The translations under genes and the position numbers were made by a program. Positions 8,050 to 15,452 of a stretch of 55,863 nucleotides of DNA are shown one piece after another. The notes under the pieces were generated by a model. The model searched no databases. It was not told the DNA's origin and saw only the letters and a list, made by a program, of their open reading frames with translations. The stretch comes from an uncultured Streptococcus sp. (GTDB lineage Bacteria; Bacillota; Bacilli; Lactobacillales; Streptococcaceae): positions 1-55,863 of the forward strand of contig NZ_CAJPNR010000010.1 in the NCBI RefSeq assembly GCF_905372115.1. The letters run 5' to 3'. Every line of letters begins with the position of its first letter. Within the stretch, counting starts at the first letter, position 1.

Positions 8050-8622
8050 TCAGTACAATTCCTTTTCTAGTTCATTTAGGAAGGTGATTACAAATTGATG
8101 GCGACTTTCTGCCATTTGTTTGGCAGTCTCCGTGTTCATTTCATCTTTTAAGAGGAGCAACTTGTCATGGAAATGTTGGATGGTATCAGCAAGGGGCCTC
8201 CCTTTGTGGCCACCATAGGAAAAAGTTCGCGCAATTCCTACAGCTCCTATCGCATCCAGGCGGTCTGCATCCTGGACAATCTTTCCTTCTATGGTTTCTG
8301 GATGTTTACCGCGATTTTTGCTGAAAGAAACAGCATTGATAACCTGGCAAATCTGGTCGATTTGGTTTTGAGGAATACAAATCTCTTCTAGAAACGTGCG
8401 AGCATTCGCATTATTCTCTGTTTGAAATAATTTATCATCATCAGCATCGTGAAGAAGAGCTGATAAGCCCACTATCTCCATATCACATGGACCTTCTGCT
8501 TGTGCGATTCTCATAGCATTGGTATAGACGCGAAGGATATGCTCTACATCATGGCCATCCGCTCGATCAGCAAATAAAGTTTTAACATACTGCTTTGTAG
8601 CATGGATTCGTTCTTCTATCAT
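8050..8622 (-). CDS. HD-domain phosphohydrolase
   Basis: 190 aa. His and Asp metal ligands of the HD superfamily are visible: the first His in GHDVEHILRV, the HD pair in LLHDADDDK, and a later Asp in IVQDADRLDAIG. This is the YedJ/YpgQ-like group of small hydrolases acting on nucleotides or other phosphoesters; the substrate cannot be told. Start set at ATG 8622 (MIEERIHA) because AAGGAGAAG is 6-7 nt upstream; a longer frame from 8640 would contain that site. Single gene between the XRE remnant and the DUF1697 gene. Confidence 0.85.
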   Translation of the reverse strand: MIEERIHATKQYVKTLFADRADGHDVEHILRVYTNAMRIAQAEGPCDMEIVGLSALLHDADDDKLFQTENNANARTFLEEICIPQNQIDQICQVINAVSFSKNRGKHPETIEGKIVQDADRLDAIGAVGIARTFSYGGHKGRPLADTIQHFHDKLLLLKDEMNTETAKQMAESRHQFVITFLNELEKELY

Positions 8623-8702
8623 CGTTCTTCTCCTTATCATCTCATAGTCATCAATTTTTGCTTTTCCACTTTTATAATATAATTTTATCTGATTCTGTCT
8701 GA

Positions 8703-9227
8703 TTAAAACTTTGAAAGTCGGTTAACTACACTCAATTTTCGCATAGTCATCCGAATTCCAAATTTCTTTTCAAGATAATTAGTGTTTAAACGTTTTTTTC
8801 GAGCATCACGTGGTAAATATAGGTAACAACACTCACGACCACCATAGAACTCTTCATCTCCAAAATTCTCTCTACTAAGTTCTGTTAGAGTACTTTCGGG
8901 AATCTCTTCGTTAGTAAAAACTAGATGAATACGAGAACTATCATAAGTATTATCAAATGGATTTTCTTGAATAGCAATCTCTAATTGATTAATTTCTTTG
9001 ATAATTATTGATAAATCAGCTCCAATTTTATCCAAAATTGTATCATGAACTAACTTTCTGATTTCTTCGTCAGATAACTCTGATTCTAAAATAATATTCC
9101 CACTCTGAATATATGTTTGAACGTTTAAAAAACCAACTTCTGTAAGGATTTCTACTAAATAAGACATTTTGGGAATTCTATTGGTACCAGTTGGTGTTAC
9201 TCCACGAAGGAAAATAATCTTTTTCAT
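8703..9227 (-). CDS. DUF1697 family protein
   Basis: 174 aa. Begins MKKIIFLRGVTPTGTNRIPK and has YIQSGNIILES, the N-terminal pattern of DUF1697 ('LLRGIN.GG...MA.L...L...GF..V.TYIQSGN'), and ends with a basic segment (LPRDARKKRLNTNYLEKKFG). Function is unknown for the family. ATG lies 1 nt after the stop of the DJ-1-like gene, and its ribosome binding site (GGAAAG) is inside that gene, so the two form an operon. Confidence 0.85.
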   Translation of the reverse strand: MKKIIFLRGVTPTGTNRIPKMSYLVEILTEVGFLNVQTYIQSGNIILESELSDEEIRKLVHDTILDKIGADLSIIIKEINQLEIAIQENPFDNTYDSSRIHLVFTNEEIPESTLTELSRENFGDEEFYGGRECCYLYLPRDARKKRLNTNYLEKKFGIRMTMRKLSVVNRLSKF

Positions 9228-9228
9228 A

Positions 9229-9864
9229 TTAACTTTCCAATGCGTCTTTTTCTAGAGAGTTCATCATTTCGCCATAATATTGAGGATCTCCCGTTGAAAA
9301 ATAATTAAACCATGCTTCAACTGTAGTTTTTGAATACAGGCCCAACTCCTCGACAATAAACTTAGCCCATAATAAAGAGCCGGCTGAACTCGCAGTAATA
9401 AGCTTTCCGTCTTGAACTGCAATCTCATCTTTATAATAACCATGTCCTCGATAATGTTGGCTCATCTGGCTTAAAAAGAATGAAGCATTACTTGTATGAT
9501 ATCGATTATCTAAAATTCCTTTTTCGGCTAATCCCAAAGTAGCTCCACAGATAGCTCCAACTAAGATATTTTCTTGTAATAATTTAGAGGCAAGTTCTAA
9601 AACGTCATCTTGCTCATTGTTCAACCAACTATCTCCTCCGATAAGCAATAGAGCATCTGTATTTGCAGTATCTATATCATATAGATTAAAATCTGGAACA
9701 ATTGTCATTCCTCCAGCAATTTTTATAGACTTTTTCCCTTTAGAAACCGTTAATATTTTTACTTTGGATTCTCCTAACATAGCCTGTAAACTTAGTGCAT
9801 GCATCAAATAGCCGTGTTCTCAATCGGCCATAGTATCTTGAACATACATATAAATATTTTTCAT
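9229..9864 (-). pseudogene. DJ-1/PfpI-family protein interrupted by a TGA codon
   Basis: Reading starts at ATG 9864 after AAGAGGAG (MKNIYMYVQDTMAD), then TGA at 9820-9822, then EHGYLMHALSLQAML and a full DJ-1/PfpI domain with the nucleophile Cys in AICGATLG and the following LLIGGDSW region. Related proteins have Trp at the stop position (ADWEHGY), so this is a TGG to TGA nonsense change. Apart from this stop the gene is open to 9229. A shortened protein could start at an internal ATG (MHALSL at 9804) but would lack strand 1. It may be a recent pseudogene or a sequencing error. Confidence 0.8.
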
Positions 9865-9990
9865 AATGCTTACTCCTCTTTGATAAATGATCGAACTATT
9901 AATTGTTTTTATTGTATCATATTTTGTGTTTCGCTGTAATACCAATATTTTTTACTTCATCAGTAAAATAGCGACTTTTAAATATTGAAC

Positions 9991-10015
9991 AACCTACGGA
10001 GGCTCACCGTAGGTT
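9991..10015. terminator. Hairpin between DJ-1-like and XRE genes
   Basis: Perfect 9-bp stem AACCTACGG / CCGTAGGTT with a 7-nt loop. The T run is better on the plus strand. Downstream of the XRE gene on the minus strand. The rest of 9865-10153 shows nothing I can assign. Confidence 0.5.
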
Positions 10016-10153
10016 TGTATTTATGTTATCAACTTCTGCAACATTTCAACTGCTTGTCCTCAATATCACTGTGCTCCCGTTTAAAAGCAGAGTCAAGAAT
10101 TATGACAAATAGTACCAACATCTAGAATGAATTTAGAACCTAAAAACAAATCA

Positions 10154-10558
10154 TCAATCTGCATTAAAATAATCATGAATCTCTTTAAAAAGGGTATGCA
10201 ATATTTCTTGCTCTTCTTCATCTAAATTATTTTCAGAAACTAGCTCATCCAAATACTTAGGTAGAGTAGAATGGTTTTTAATTCCATTCATGACAATTGC
10301 AAATTTCAGATCATCTAGTTCAGTTTTATTAAACCCTTTTAGCTTCTTCAAATCAATTCTAGTGATTGGATGTGGGACAACATCTAGAGTACTGTAAATC
10401 GTTTTTCCTAATAAATAGTCTGTTGTGGTATCAAATAATTTTGCTAATTTGACAATGGCTTCTAAACTAGGTTCTAAAGTTCCATTTTCCCAACGAGAAT
10501 AAGTACCTTGTTGTACATCAATCATCTCGGAAACTTGTACCTGAGTCCAGTTCTTCTG
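10154..10558 (-). pseudogene. XRE-family regulator, 5'-truncated
   Basis: The frame contains the second half of a Cro/CI-type HTH: NQKNWTQVQVSEMIDVQQGT, then YSRWENGTLEPSLEAIVKLA, then a C-terminal region ending DYFNAD. Just upstream of WTQ the sequence becomes the 3' end of the methyltransferase and an in-frame TAG appears, so the usual first 12-15 residues and a start codon with a ribosome binding site are missing. Translation from ATG 10525 would remove most of the HTH. Its 3' third is duplicated at 7858-7986. Most likely inactive. Confidence 0.7.
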
Positions 10559-10560
10559 AT

Positions 10561-11301
10561 TTATTTCCTAAACGTCAGGACATAAAATTTTCCGTCCCAG
10601 AGGAGTTTCAACTCCTTCTCTTTGACTCCTGTCGGTATAGCGGCCTCAATTTCTCCTAAATCAACAGTAGCGTCCTTAAAATAGTTCTTGCTGAAGTGGT
10701 TCTTCTTATATTGCTTGTCCACATAGTCTGCCGTCTCGTCTGAAATCATAATCTTAGTTCCTGGCTTAGCCACCCGCAGCATTTCCTGCATGGCCTTGGC
10801 CTTATCACTAAAGAAATTAATTCCACCGATATGATAGACGATGTCAAAGCTATTATCTGCAAAAGGCAGGTCTTCTGCACAAGCATGAAAGAGTTGCAGA
10901 TTTGTCTTCTTGGCACAGGATTTCTGACATTTTTTCAGCATGCCTATGGAAATATCCGCCCCGACAAAGTCTAGGCTTTTCAGGTCAATATTCTCAGGAA
11001 TGTAGCGCAGGTCTTGACCAGTCCCGATAGAGACATAAAGGACGGATAGATGATCCTTCCATTCTATTTCTGCCATCTGGTCCTTTCTCAGCTTGTCAAT
11101 AGCTTTGCCATGGAGAAGTGGCCCCATCCATTTCTCACCAAAATCATACCAGCGAGCCAAGCGATTGTACATGGTCATATACTTGGCATTGTCCCCTGAG
11201 ACATAGTCCGGATTCAGCGCCAGATAGATGTCTCCGTCTTTTTGAAGATCCTCTAACTTCAATCCTGGCTTCAGCTTCTCTTGTATTTTTGTATCTGTCA
11301 T
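10561..11301 (-). CDS. Class I SAM-dependent methyltransferase
   Basis: 246 aa, Methyltransf_11/UbiE-like fold. The SAM-binding motif I is slightly altered (LYVSIGTGQDLRYIP); FVGADISIGML, the acidic region CAEDLPFADNSFDIVYHIGG and MLRVAKPGTKIMISDE follow in the usual order. Substrate unknown. ATG follows AAAAAGGAGACAGAAGAT. Promoter: TTGTTT-16 bp-TATAAT at 11333-11360. The 3' end is fused directly to the truncated XRE gene, and a second copy of its last 29 codons lies at 5131-5217. Confidence 0.85.
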   Translation of the reverse strand: MTDTKIQEKLKPGLKLEDLQKDGDIYLALNPDYVSGDNAKYMTMYNRLARWYDFGEKWMGPLLHGKAIDKLRKDQMAEIEWKDHLSVLYVSIGTGQDLRYIPENIDLKSLDFVGADISIGMLKKCQKSCAKKTNLQLFHACAEDLPFADNSFDIVYHIGGINFFSDKAKAMQEMLRVAKPGTKIMISDETADYVDKQYKKNHFSKNYFKDATVDLGEIEAAIPTGVKEKELKLLWDGKFYVLTFRK

Positions 11302-11332
11302 ATCTTCTGTCTCCTTTTTCTATTTGCCATTT

Positions 11333-11360
11333 ATTATAGAGGATTCTGAGACAAAAACAA
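11333..11360 (-). promoter_or_regulatory. Promoter of the methyltransferase (shared module)
   Basis: TATAAT (minus strand, 11333-11338) and TTGTTT (11355-11360), 16 bp apart. The flanking block is homologous to 118-176 upstream of the old yellow enzyme gene. Confidence 0.65.
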
Positions 11361-11444
11361 GAGTTTTTCCGTAAGTGGTTGCCCTGCATGAGTAACTGGA
11401 AGAAATTGCTCAGTAAGTTGCAAAATAGCTAGACAAAATAAGCA

Positions 11445-11485
11445 AACAAAAAGAAGATAAAGCATTCTGCCCTATCCTCTCTTTG
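11445..11485 (-). terminator. Imperfect terminator after the second LPxTG gene
   Basis: AGCAAACAAAAAGAAGATA and the opposite TATCCTCTCTTTGTTTATTT pair imperfectly, with bulges, right after the stop at 11487. Pyrimidine-rich tail on the minus strand. Weaker than the other terminators here. Confidence 0.45.
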
Positions 11486-11486
11486 T

Positions 11487-13358
11487 TTATTTGCTCAGTC
11501 GAGTCTTATGGTAAAGTCCTAAAAGAGCCAGAACTACCAGACCAGCAAGAACTAGTCCAAGACTTTCGGCAGAGCCAGTCGCAGGAAGAACTTTTTTAGA
11601 TTTTCCTTGACCGTCTGCTGCTTTATCAGAATCAGATGATGGATTTGAATCTGATGATTGACTTGGCTTGGTACCACCTTGAACCGACTTATCCGGTGTG
11701 CTTGGTTCAGCAGGTGCCGCTTGGTCAGTAATGAACAACTTACCATCTGTATATTCTACAGCATTGCTATTAGCGTCTAGAACTGTTACAGTGCCATCTT
11801 CATTAACTTGGAAGATAATATCTGTCACAGCCAGATAACCTGTCGGAGCCGCTTCTTCATGGAAGGTGTAAATACCCGGCTCTAAGTTGATTTCTTTAGA
11901 TTTGTCAGCTTCTGAAGTCCAAGATGCGACAGGACTGCCCTTGCTTTCCCGTCCCTTGAAAATCTGAATCTGCGCACCGGCAATTTCCTCACCAGCTAGG
12001 TTGACCTTACTGAAGGTTACCTTTTTGTCTCCAGGAGTTTGCGTTTGCTTGTTAACGACATTTACTGCGACCAATCTGCTGTCTCCAGAATCTCCAGATG
12101 CTGGACTTCCTACGTTCAAAGTCTTACCAAAATCCGTCGGACTGATGGTAATATCCTCTGTCAGGCGATCGTAACCAGCTGGAGCAGTCGTTTCACGCAG
12201 GATATAAGTGTCACGCAGAAGATTACCAACTTCTGCGTTCCCATCTGCATCTGTCGTGATTGTGCCAACCACCTTATTGGTCGCTTTCCGCACCACTTCA
12301 AAGACTGCACCGCTCAGAGAAGCATTAGACTCATCTGTTTTGTGAACCTTAACCTTGAAGTTATAGCCTTCAGACTTTCCGCCAGCAATTTGATAAGAGT
12401 ATTCATTAGTTACAGACACTGTCTCGGTATTGTTGTAGTTCATAGTAGCCTTATTTCCTACAACTTCTCCATCAGCCAAATCATAGTCAGCCAATGTCTT
12501 GTACTCAACTAGGTAGCCGAAACCTTCTACATCTCCGAAGTTGATTGTCAAGCTATCACCTTCAGCGCCAAAGGTCATCTTAGACTGGAAGTCTGCTGTT
12601 ACATCTTCAGTCGAATCACGCGCCCAATCTCCATTATTCCAGCGCCAAGAGACCTTATAAACTCGTACAGAGTCTTGAACAATCTTAGCGTTTGTGTCAC
12701 CCAGCTTATCCGTCACAGAGACATTTTTGTAGTTGCCCATGTTACGGTTAATGGCCACATTGTAGCGGATTTCATTCTTAGCATCAGCATCCCACTGAAA
12801 AGCACTCTTTTCTAGCAGAGACTCATACTTTTTCGGCGGTCCATTATAATGAATGCTGCCGGCTGGAATCCTATTATTGCCGACCGTGAAAGTAGCTGGA
12901 ATATCCCTTTCCTCTGTGACGACCTCGTGGTCAATCCGCGAATAGAAGAAAAACTCGCCTCTGACACCAGACTTCTGCTCCACATAGTCTGTGTATGTCA
13001 GTGTGATGGTCTTGGCATCGCTATCCAGGACTCCATTAGCTACCAGAGCTCCGTTTTCATCCTTGAGCTCAATAGCTGATGAATTCCCAAAGGTAAATTC
13101 ATTCGGTAAATGAATCACCGTTGTATCACCTGCATGAGCCTGGTTGTCCGGCAGGGCAAACTTAGCATAGACACGGAAGGTCTGCCAGATATCCACACCA
13201 TTGGTCAGCTGCTCACCAGAGTTAGTGGTCAGGTGCATCTCAGTGATAACATCATTCAGTTCCGCCGCCTGAGCCTTAAGGGTTCCGGCTAGGAAAGGCA
13301 GGAACACACCTAGACAGAGAATGATGAGCTGAAACCATACTCTCAGTTTTTTATTCAT
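11487..13358 (-). CDS. LPxTG cell-wall adhesin with one Cna_B unit
   Basis: 623 aa. Start at ATG 13358 (MNKKLRVWFQ) after GAAAGGAAG; a longer frame to 13472 has no ribosome binding site. Signal peptide ending near AQA-AEL, a Cna-like binding region (to about 325) clearly homologous to that of the 256-4803 protein (DVITEMHL, GVDIWQTFRVYAKFALPDNQ), a SpaA-like domain (VKVHKTDESNASLSGAVFEV), one Cna_B unit (VTFSKVNLAGEEIAGAQIQI; FHEEAAPTGY; FITDQ), a Ser/Lys-rich linker and LPATG plus membrane segment and TRLSK tail. It resembles the large adhesin without the seven-unit array. The ligand is unknown. Confidence 0.93.
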   Translation of the reverse strand: MNKKLRVWFQLIILCLGVFLPFLAGTLKAQAAELNDVITEMHLTTNSGEQLTNGVDIWQTFRVYAKFALPDNQAHAGDTTVIHLPNEFTFGNSSAIELKDENGALVANGVLDSDAKTITLTYTDYVEQKSGVRGEFFFYSRIDHEVVTEERDIPATFTVGNNRIPAGSIHYNGPPKKYESLLEKSAFQWDADAKNEIRYNVAINRNMGNYKNVSVTDKLGDTNAKIVQDSVRVYKVSWRWNNGDWARDSTEDVTADFQSKMTFGAEGDSLTINFGDVEGFGYLVEYKTLADYDLADGEVVGNKATMNYNNTETVSVTNEYSYQIAGGKSEGYNFKVKVHKTDESNASLSGAVFEVVRKATNKVVGTITTDADGNAEVGNLLRDTYILRETTAPAGYDRLTEDITISPTDFGKTLNVGSPASGDSGDSRLVAVNVVNKQTQTPGDKKVTFSKVNLAGEEIAGAQIQIFKGRESKGSPVASWTSEADKSKEINLEPGIYTFHEEAAPTGYLAVTDIIFQVNEDGTVTVLDANSNAVEYTDGKLFITDQAAPAEPSTPDKSVQGGTKPSQSSDSNPSSDSDKAADGQGKSKKVLPATGSAESLGLVLAGLVVLALLGLYHKTRLSK

Positions 13359-13536
13359 GCAATCTTCCTTTCTCACAAGTAAAATTTGTTTAAAAGTATA
13401 GCGTATTGGCCAGCCAGTCGAACACGTTCTTTTCATGTTTTTCTGCCTTTTTGACAAACACTGGAAAGACAATACTAATTCATTGTACCATATTGACTAT
13501 TAAAAAACTATAGGAATGCTCACAGGGGTTTATCAT

Positions 13537-13576
13537 AAAAAGGAGAAAGAAGACGCTAATCCTTCTCTCTCCTTTT
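13537..13576 (-). terminator. Terminator of the lipoprotein/NrdI-like operon
   Basis: Long stem AAAAAGGAGAAAGAAG / CTTCTCTCTCCTTTT around 13537-13576, T run on the minus strand, about 75 bp after the lipoprotein stop. The rest of 13359-13649 holds only the leader and promoter region of the adhesin. Confidence 0.7.
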
Positions 13577-13649
13577 GATACGCAAAAACAGGTCAAAAGA
13601 TGACCTAAAAATCATTGAACAAATTAAGCTCTTCTATTTTGACAAAAAG

Positions 13650-13835
13650 TCAATCTTTCTGTGACGCACTGGAAGTTGCATCTACCTGATTCTGATCTGT
13701 TTCTTCTTGTTTGGAAGAATTTCTTTCCGTCTTATCTGAAGTTTCGGGCTCTTTCTGTACATGCACGCAGGCCGTTAGGATAAAGACAGAAATCAGAGCC
13801 AGAAACAAGCTCCCAATTTTCTTGAATCTAGACAA
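13650..13835 (-). CDS. Small lipoprotein
   Basis: 61 aa: signal peptide MSRFKKIGSLFLALISVFI, lipobox LTAC, then a hydrophilic Glu/Ser/Gln-rich tail. The start is TTG at 13835, chosen because GGAG lies 7 nt upstream (ATGGAGAACTCGT); the ATG there is out of frame. After lipidation the mature part is only about 38 residues. No recognisable family. Immediately follows the NrdI-like gene, so probably in the same transcript. Confidence 0.6.
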   Translation of the reverse strand: MSRFKKIGSLFLALISVFILTACVHVQKEPETSDKTERNSSKQEETDQNQVDATSSASQKD

Positions 13836-13868
13836 ACGAGTTCTCCATTTATACGAAACTTGATGAGA

Positions 13869-14222
13869 CTAGCACTCAGCCAAAAATGACTGCACAGTCT
13901 TGACATCTTCTGAACTACCGCCGCAGTCAATATCGCAGATATGCTGGAGCCCATATTTTTCGATAATCAAGGCAGTCGCCCCGCAGAAAGTCCGGCCATG
14001 TTTAACAGAATCGCCATTGTTAACAAAACCTTTAATCAGCCCAGGATGCTTCTTGATAAAGCGTTTGGTAGACCATGGAATTTTCCCAGCACCAGCATTA
14101 CGAGTAATGAGAATACAGGGCTCTTCCAGTTTCTCCTTGATGCTCTGGGTCGGATAGCCCAGTGATTCTGCAAAACGTTTACCGACACCAGTATTTGAAT
14201 CATAAACTACAATCATCTTCAT
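13869..14222 (-). CDS. NrdI-like flavoprotein, copy 1
   Basis: 117 aa. NrdI-family pattern: VVYDSNTGVGKRFAESLG (FMN phosphate loop), LITRNAGAGKIPWSTKRFIK, then GRTFCGAT and a C-terminal helix. NrdI is the flavodoxin-like protein that activates the manganese class Ib ribonucleotide reductase. This one is short, has GFVNNGDSV in place of the usual GV.GSGN.N.G, and has no nrdE/F/H neighbour, so a role other than ribonucleotide reductase assembly is possible. A paralogue is at 26005-26385. The gene follows a membrane protein with 3 bp spacing, downstream of TetR operators. Confidence 0.75.
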   Translation of the reverse strand: MKMIVVYDSNTGVGKRFAESLGYPTQSIKEKLEEPCILITRNAGAGKIPWSTKRFIKKHPGLIKGFVNNGDSVKHGRTFCGATALIIEKYGLQHICDIDCGGSSEDVKTVQSFLAEC

Positions 14223-14225
14223 TAC

Positions 14226-14549
14226 CTACTTTCTTAAAAAAAGGATAGCAAACCAGGTCGCAAAGCCTAAAACCACAACATCTGAGATGAGCATAAGCAT
14301 AAACTCTAAATCTGGCATCATGTGAATGTAAATCAGCAATGACAAAGTTGTCAAAGCCAGTACCGCCAGCTTAGCAACTGCCGGCAAGCCCGGAATCAAA
14401 GCTGCTCCGATTAGAACAATGATGAGACCTCCGACTAAAAATGACTGAAAATCCACACTTAAACTAAAACCAACTGTCACACCGCCGTAGCCAATGGTCA
14501 AAAGACCAATCGCGACCAGACAGATACCCAAAATAGCCATTCCACTCAT
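14226..14549 (-). CDS. Small membrane protein, probable TetR target
   Basis: 107 aa, three to four transmembrane segments (GICLVAIGLLTIGYGG; FLVGGLIIVLIGAALIPG; LAVLALTTLSLLIYIHM; VVVLGFATWFAILFL). Start chosen at ATG 14549 (MSGMAIL), with a perfect AAGGAGG 8 nt upstream; an earlier ATG at 14573 would have that site inside the frame. No family recognised. First gene of a membrane protein, NrdI-like and lipoprotein operon whose leader holds two TGAATGAA palindromes. Confidence 0.7.
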   Translation of the reverse strand: MSGMAILGICLVAIGLLTIGYGGVTVGFSLSVDFQSFLVGGLIIVLIGAALIPGLPAVAKLAVLALTTLSLLIYIHMMPDLEFMLMLISDVVVLGFATWFAILFLRK

Positions 14550-14595
14550 AGCAAATCCTCCTTGCTTGTTCATTCTATTTCCTCACTTTCTATTT

Positions 14596-14625
14596 TTGAA
14601 TGAACGCTTCCAAATATTCATTCAA
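14596..14625 (-). promoter_or_regulatory. TetR operator 1
   Basis: Perfect 30-bp palindrome TTGAATGAA-N12-TTCATTCAA in the leader of the membrane protein/NrdI-like operon. Same half-site and same N12 spacer as the two other sites (14678-14707, 15317-15346). Confidence 0.8.
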
Positions 14626-14663
14626 AGCTTTCTAACCATTCCTATTCGCACTACATAAGACAT
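14622..14663 (-). other. 13-codon frame next to a perfect Shine-Dalgarno
   Basis: AAAGGAGGTGATG on the minus strand is a full anti-16S match and runs into ATG 14663, giving MSYVVRIGMVRKL and a TGA inside operator 1. Spacing from GGAGG to ATG is only 2 nt, so translation is doubtful. It lies between two TetR operators. Confidence 0.25.
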
Positions 14664-14677
14664 CACCTCCTTTGTTT

Positions 14678-14707
14678 GTGAATGAATAGTTTTAGAAATT
14701 CATTCAC
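14678..14707 (-). promoter_or_regulatory. TetR operator 2
   Basis: Perfect palindrome GTGAATGAA-N12-TTCATTCAC between the end of the tetR gene and the membrane protein operon. With operator 1 it forms a tandem pair whose starts are 82 bp apart. Confidence 0.8.
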
Positions 14708-14734
14708 TAATGCTTTTAAGAAAAGGAATTTCCT

Positions 14735-15301
14735 CTATTTGGAAAAAATCCCCTTAACAAAATATTTCACTAAAGTCTCAAGACTATCGAAGTAGCCTGA
14801 AAAATCCTGTTCTGTAACATGCATGTCTATGTAATAAATCAAGTCATAAACCTTCATGATCTCAGCTATTTTCTCCTGCGAAAAGCCCTCTTCCTGCAAG
14901 CGCTGGCTGAAGGTCTGAATCAGAAACTGATGAAAGGCATTGGATGCTCGTCCGGAATCCTGATTATAGTAATCGTGCAGAATCTGAGAAATCCCTGGCT
15001 TGTTCCACTCAGCCAGAATTTTATTGGGTGAAATCAATTCAAAAGTGACTGCAAAAAGCTGTTCAATGATTGCCTCGGGCTCGCCCTGCCAGTCTACGCT
15101 TTGCATGATTCCCTCACGTATACGGCTATTTTCAGTTACATAAACCTCCAAGAAGATAGCTTCCTTGGACTCATAATACTTGTAAAAAGATCCGACAGCC
15201 ATCTGGCTTCTCTTAGCAATATCAGAAATTCCAGCTGCCTTATAGCCTTTTTCTGCAAAGACTTCTCTAGCCGCAGCCAGGAGCTCATTTTTTTTATCCA
15301 T
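14735..15301 (-). CDS. TetR/AcrR-family transcriptional regulator
   Basis: 188 aa. The N-terminal HTH is typical: ELLAAAREVFAEKGYKAAGI, SDIAKRSQMAVGSFYKYYES, KEAIFLEVY. The C-terminal ligand domain is divergent. Start at ATG 15301, 7 nt after GAGG; GTG 15307 is an alternative. A matching operator (15317-15346) overlaps its own -10 region, so autoregulation is likely, and two more sites sit just downstream, in front of the 14549 operon. The inducer is unknown. Confidence 0.9.
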   Translation of the reverse strand: MDKKNELLAAAREVFAEKGYKAAGISDIAKRSQMAVGSFYKYYESKEAIFLEVYVTENSRIREGIMQSVDWQGEPEAIIEQLFAVTFELISPNKILAEWNKPGISQILHDYYNQDSGRASNAFHQFLIQTFSQRLQEEGFSQEKIAEIMKVYDLIYYIDMHVTEQDFSGYFDSLETLVKYFVKGIFSK

Positions 15302-15316
15302 TTCCACGCCTCTTTT

Positions 15317-15346
15317 GTGAATGAATTATATTTTGTGTTCATTCAT
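15317..15346 (-). promoter_or_regulatory. TetR operator 3, over the tetR promoter
   Basis: TGAATGAA-N12-TTCATTCA (15318-15345). The spacer carries TATAAT on the minus strand, so the probable -10 box of tetR lies inside the operator. Confidence 0.8.
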
Positions 15347-15452
15347 ATTTTAACACAATCTTGCCACTTGTCAAGCATTTATGCTATACTATACAAAAAA
15401 AGATAGTTTGCTAATCAAATTATTTTTTAGATTATATTTTGGAGGTTGAGCT

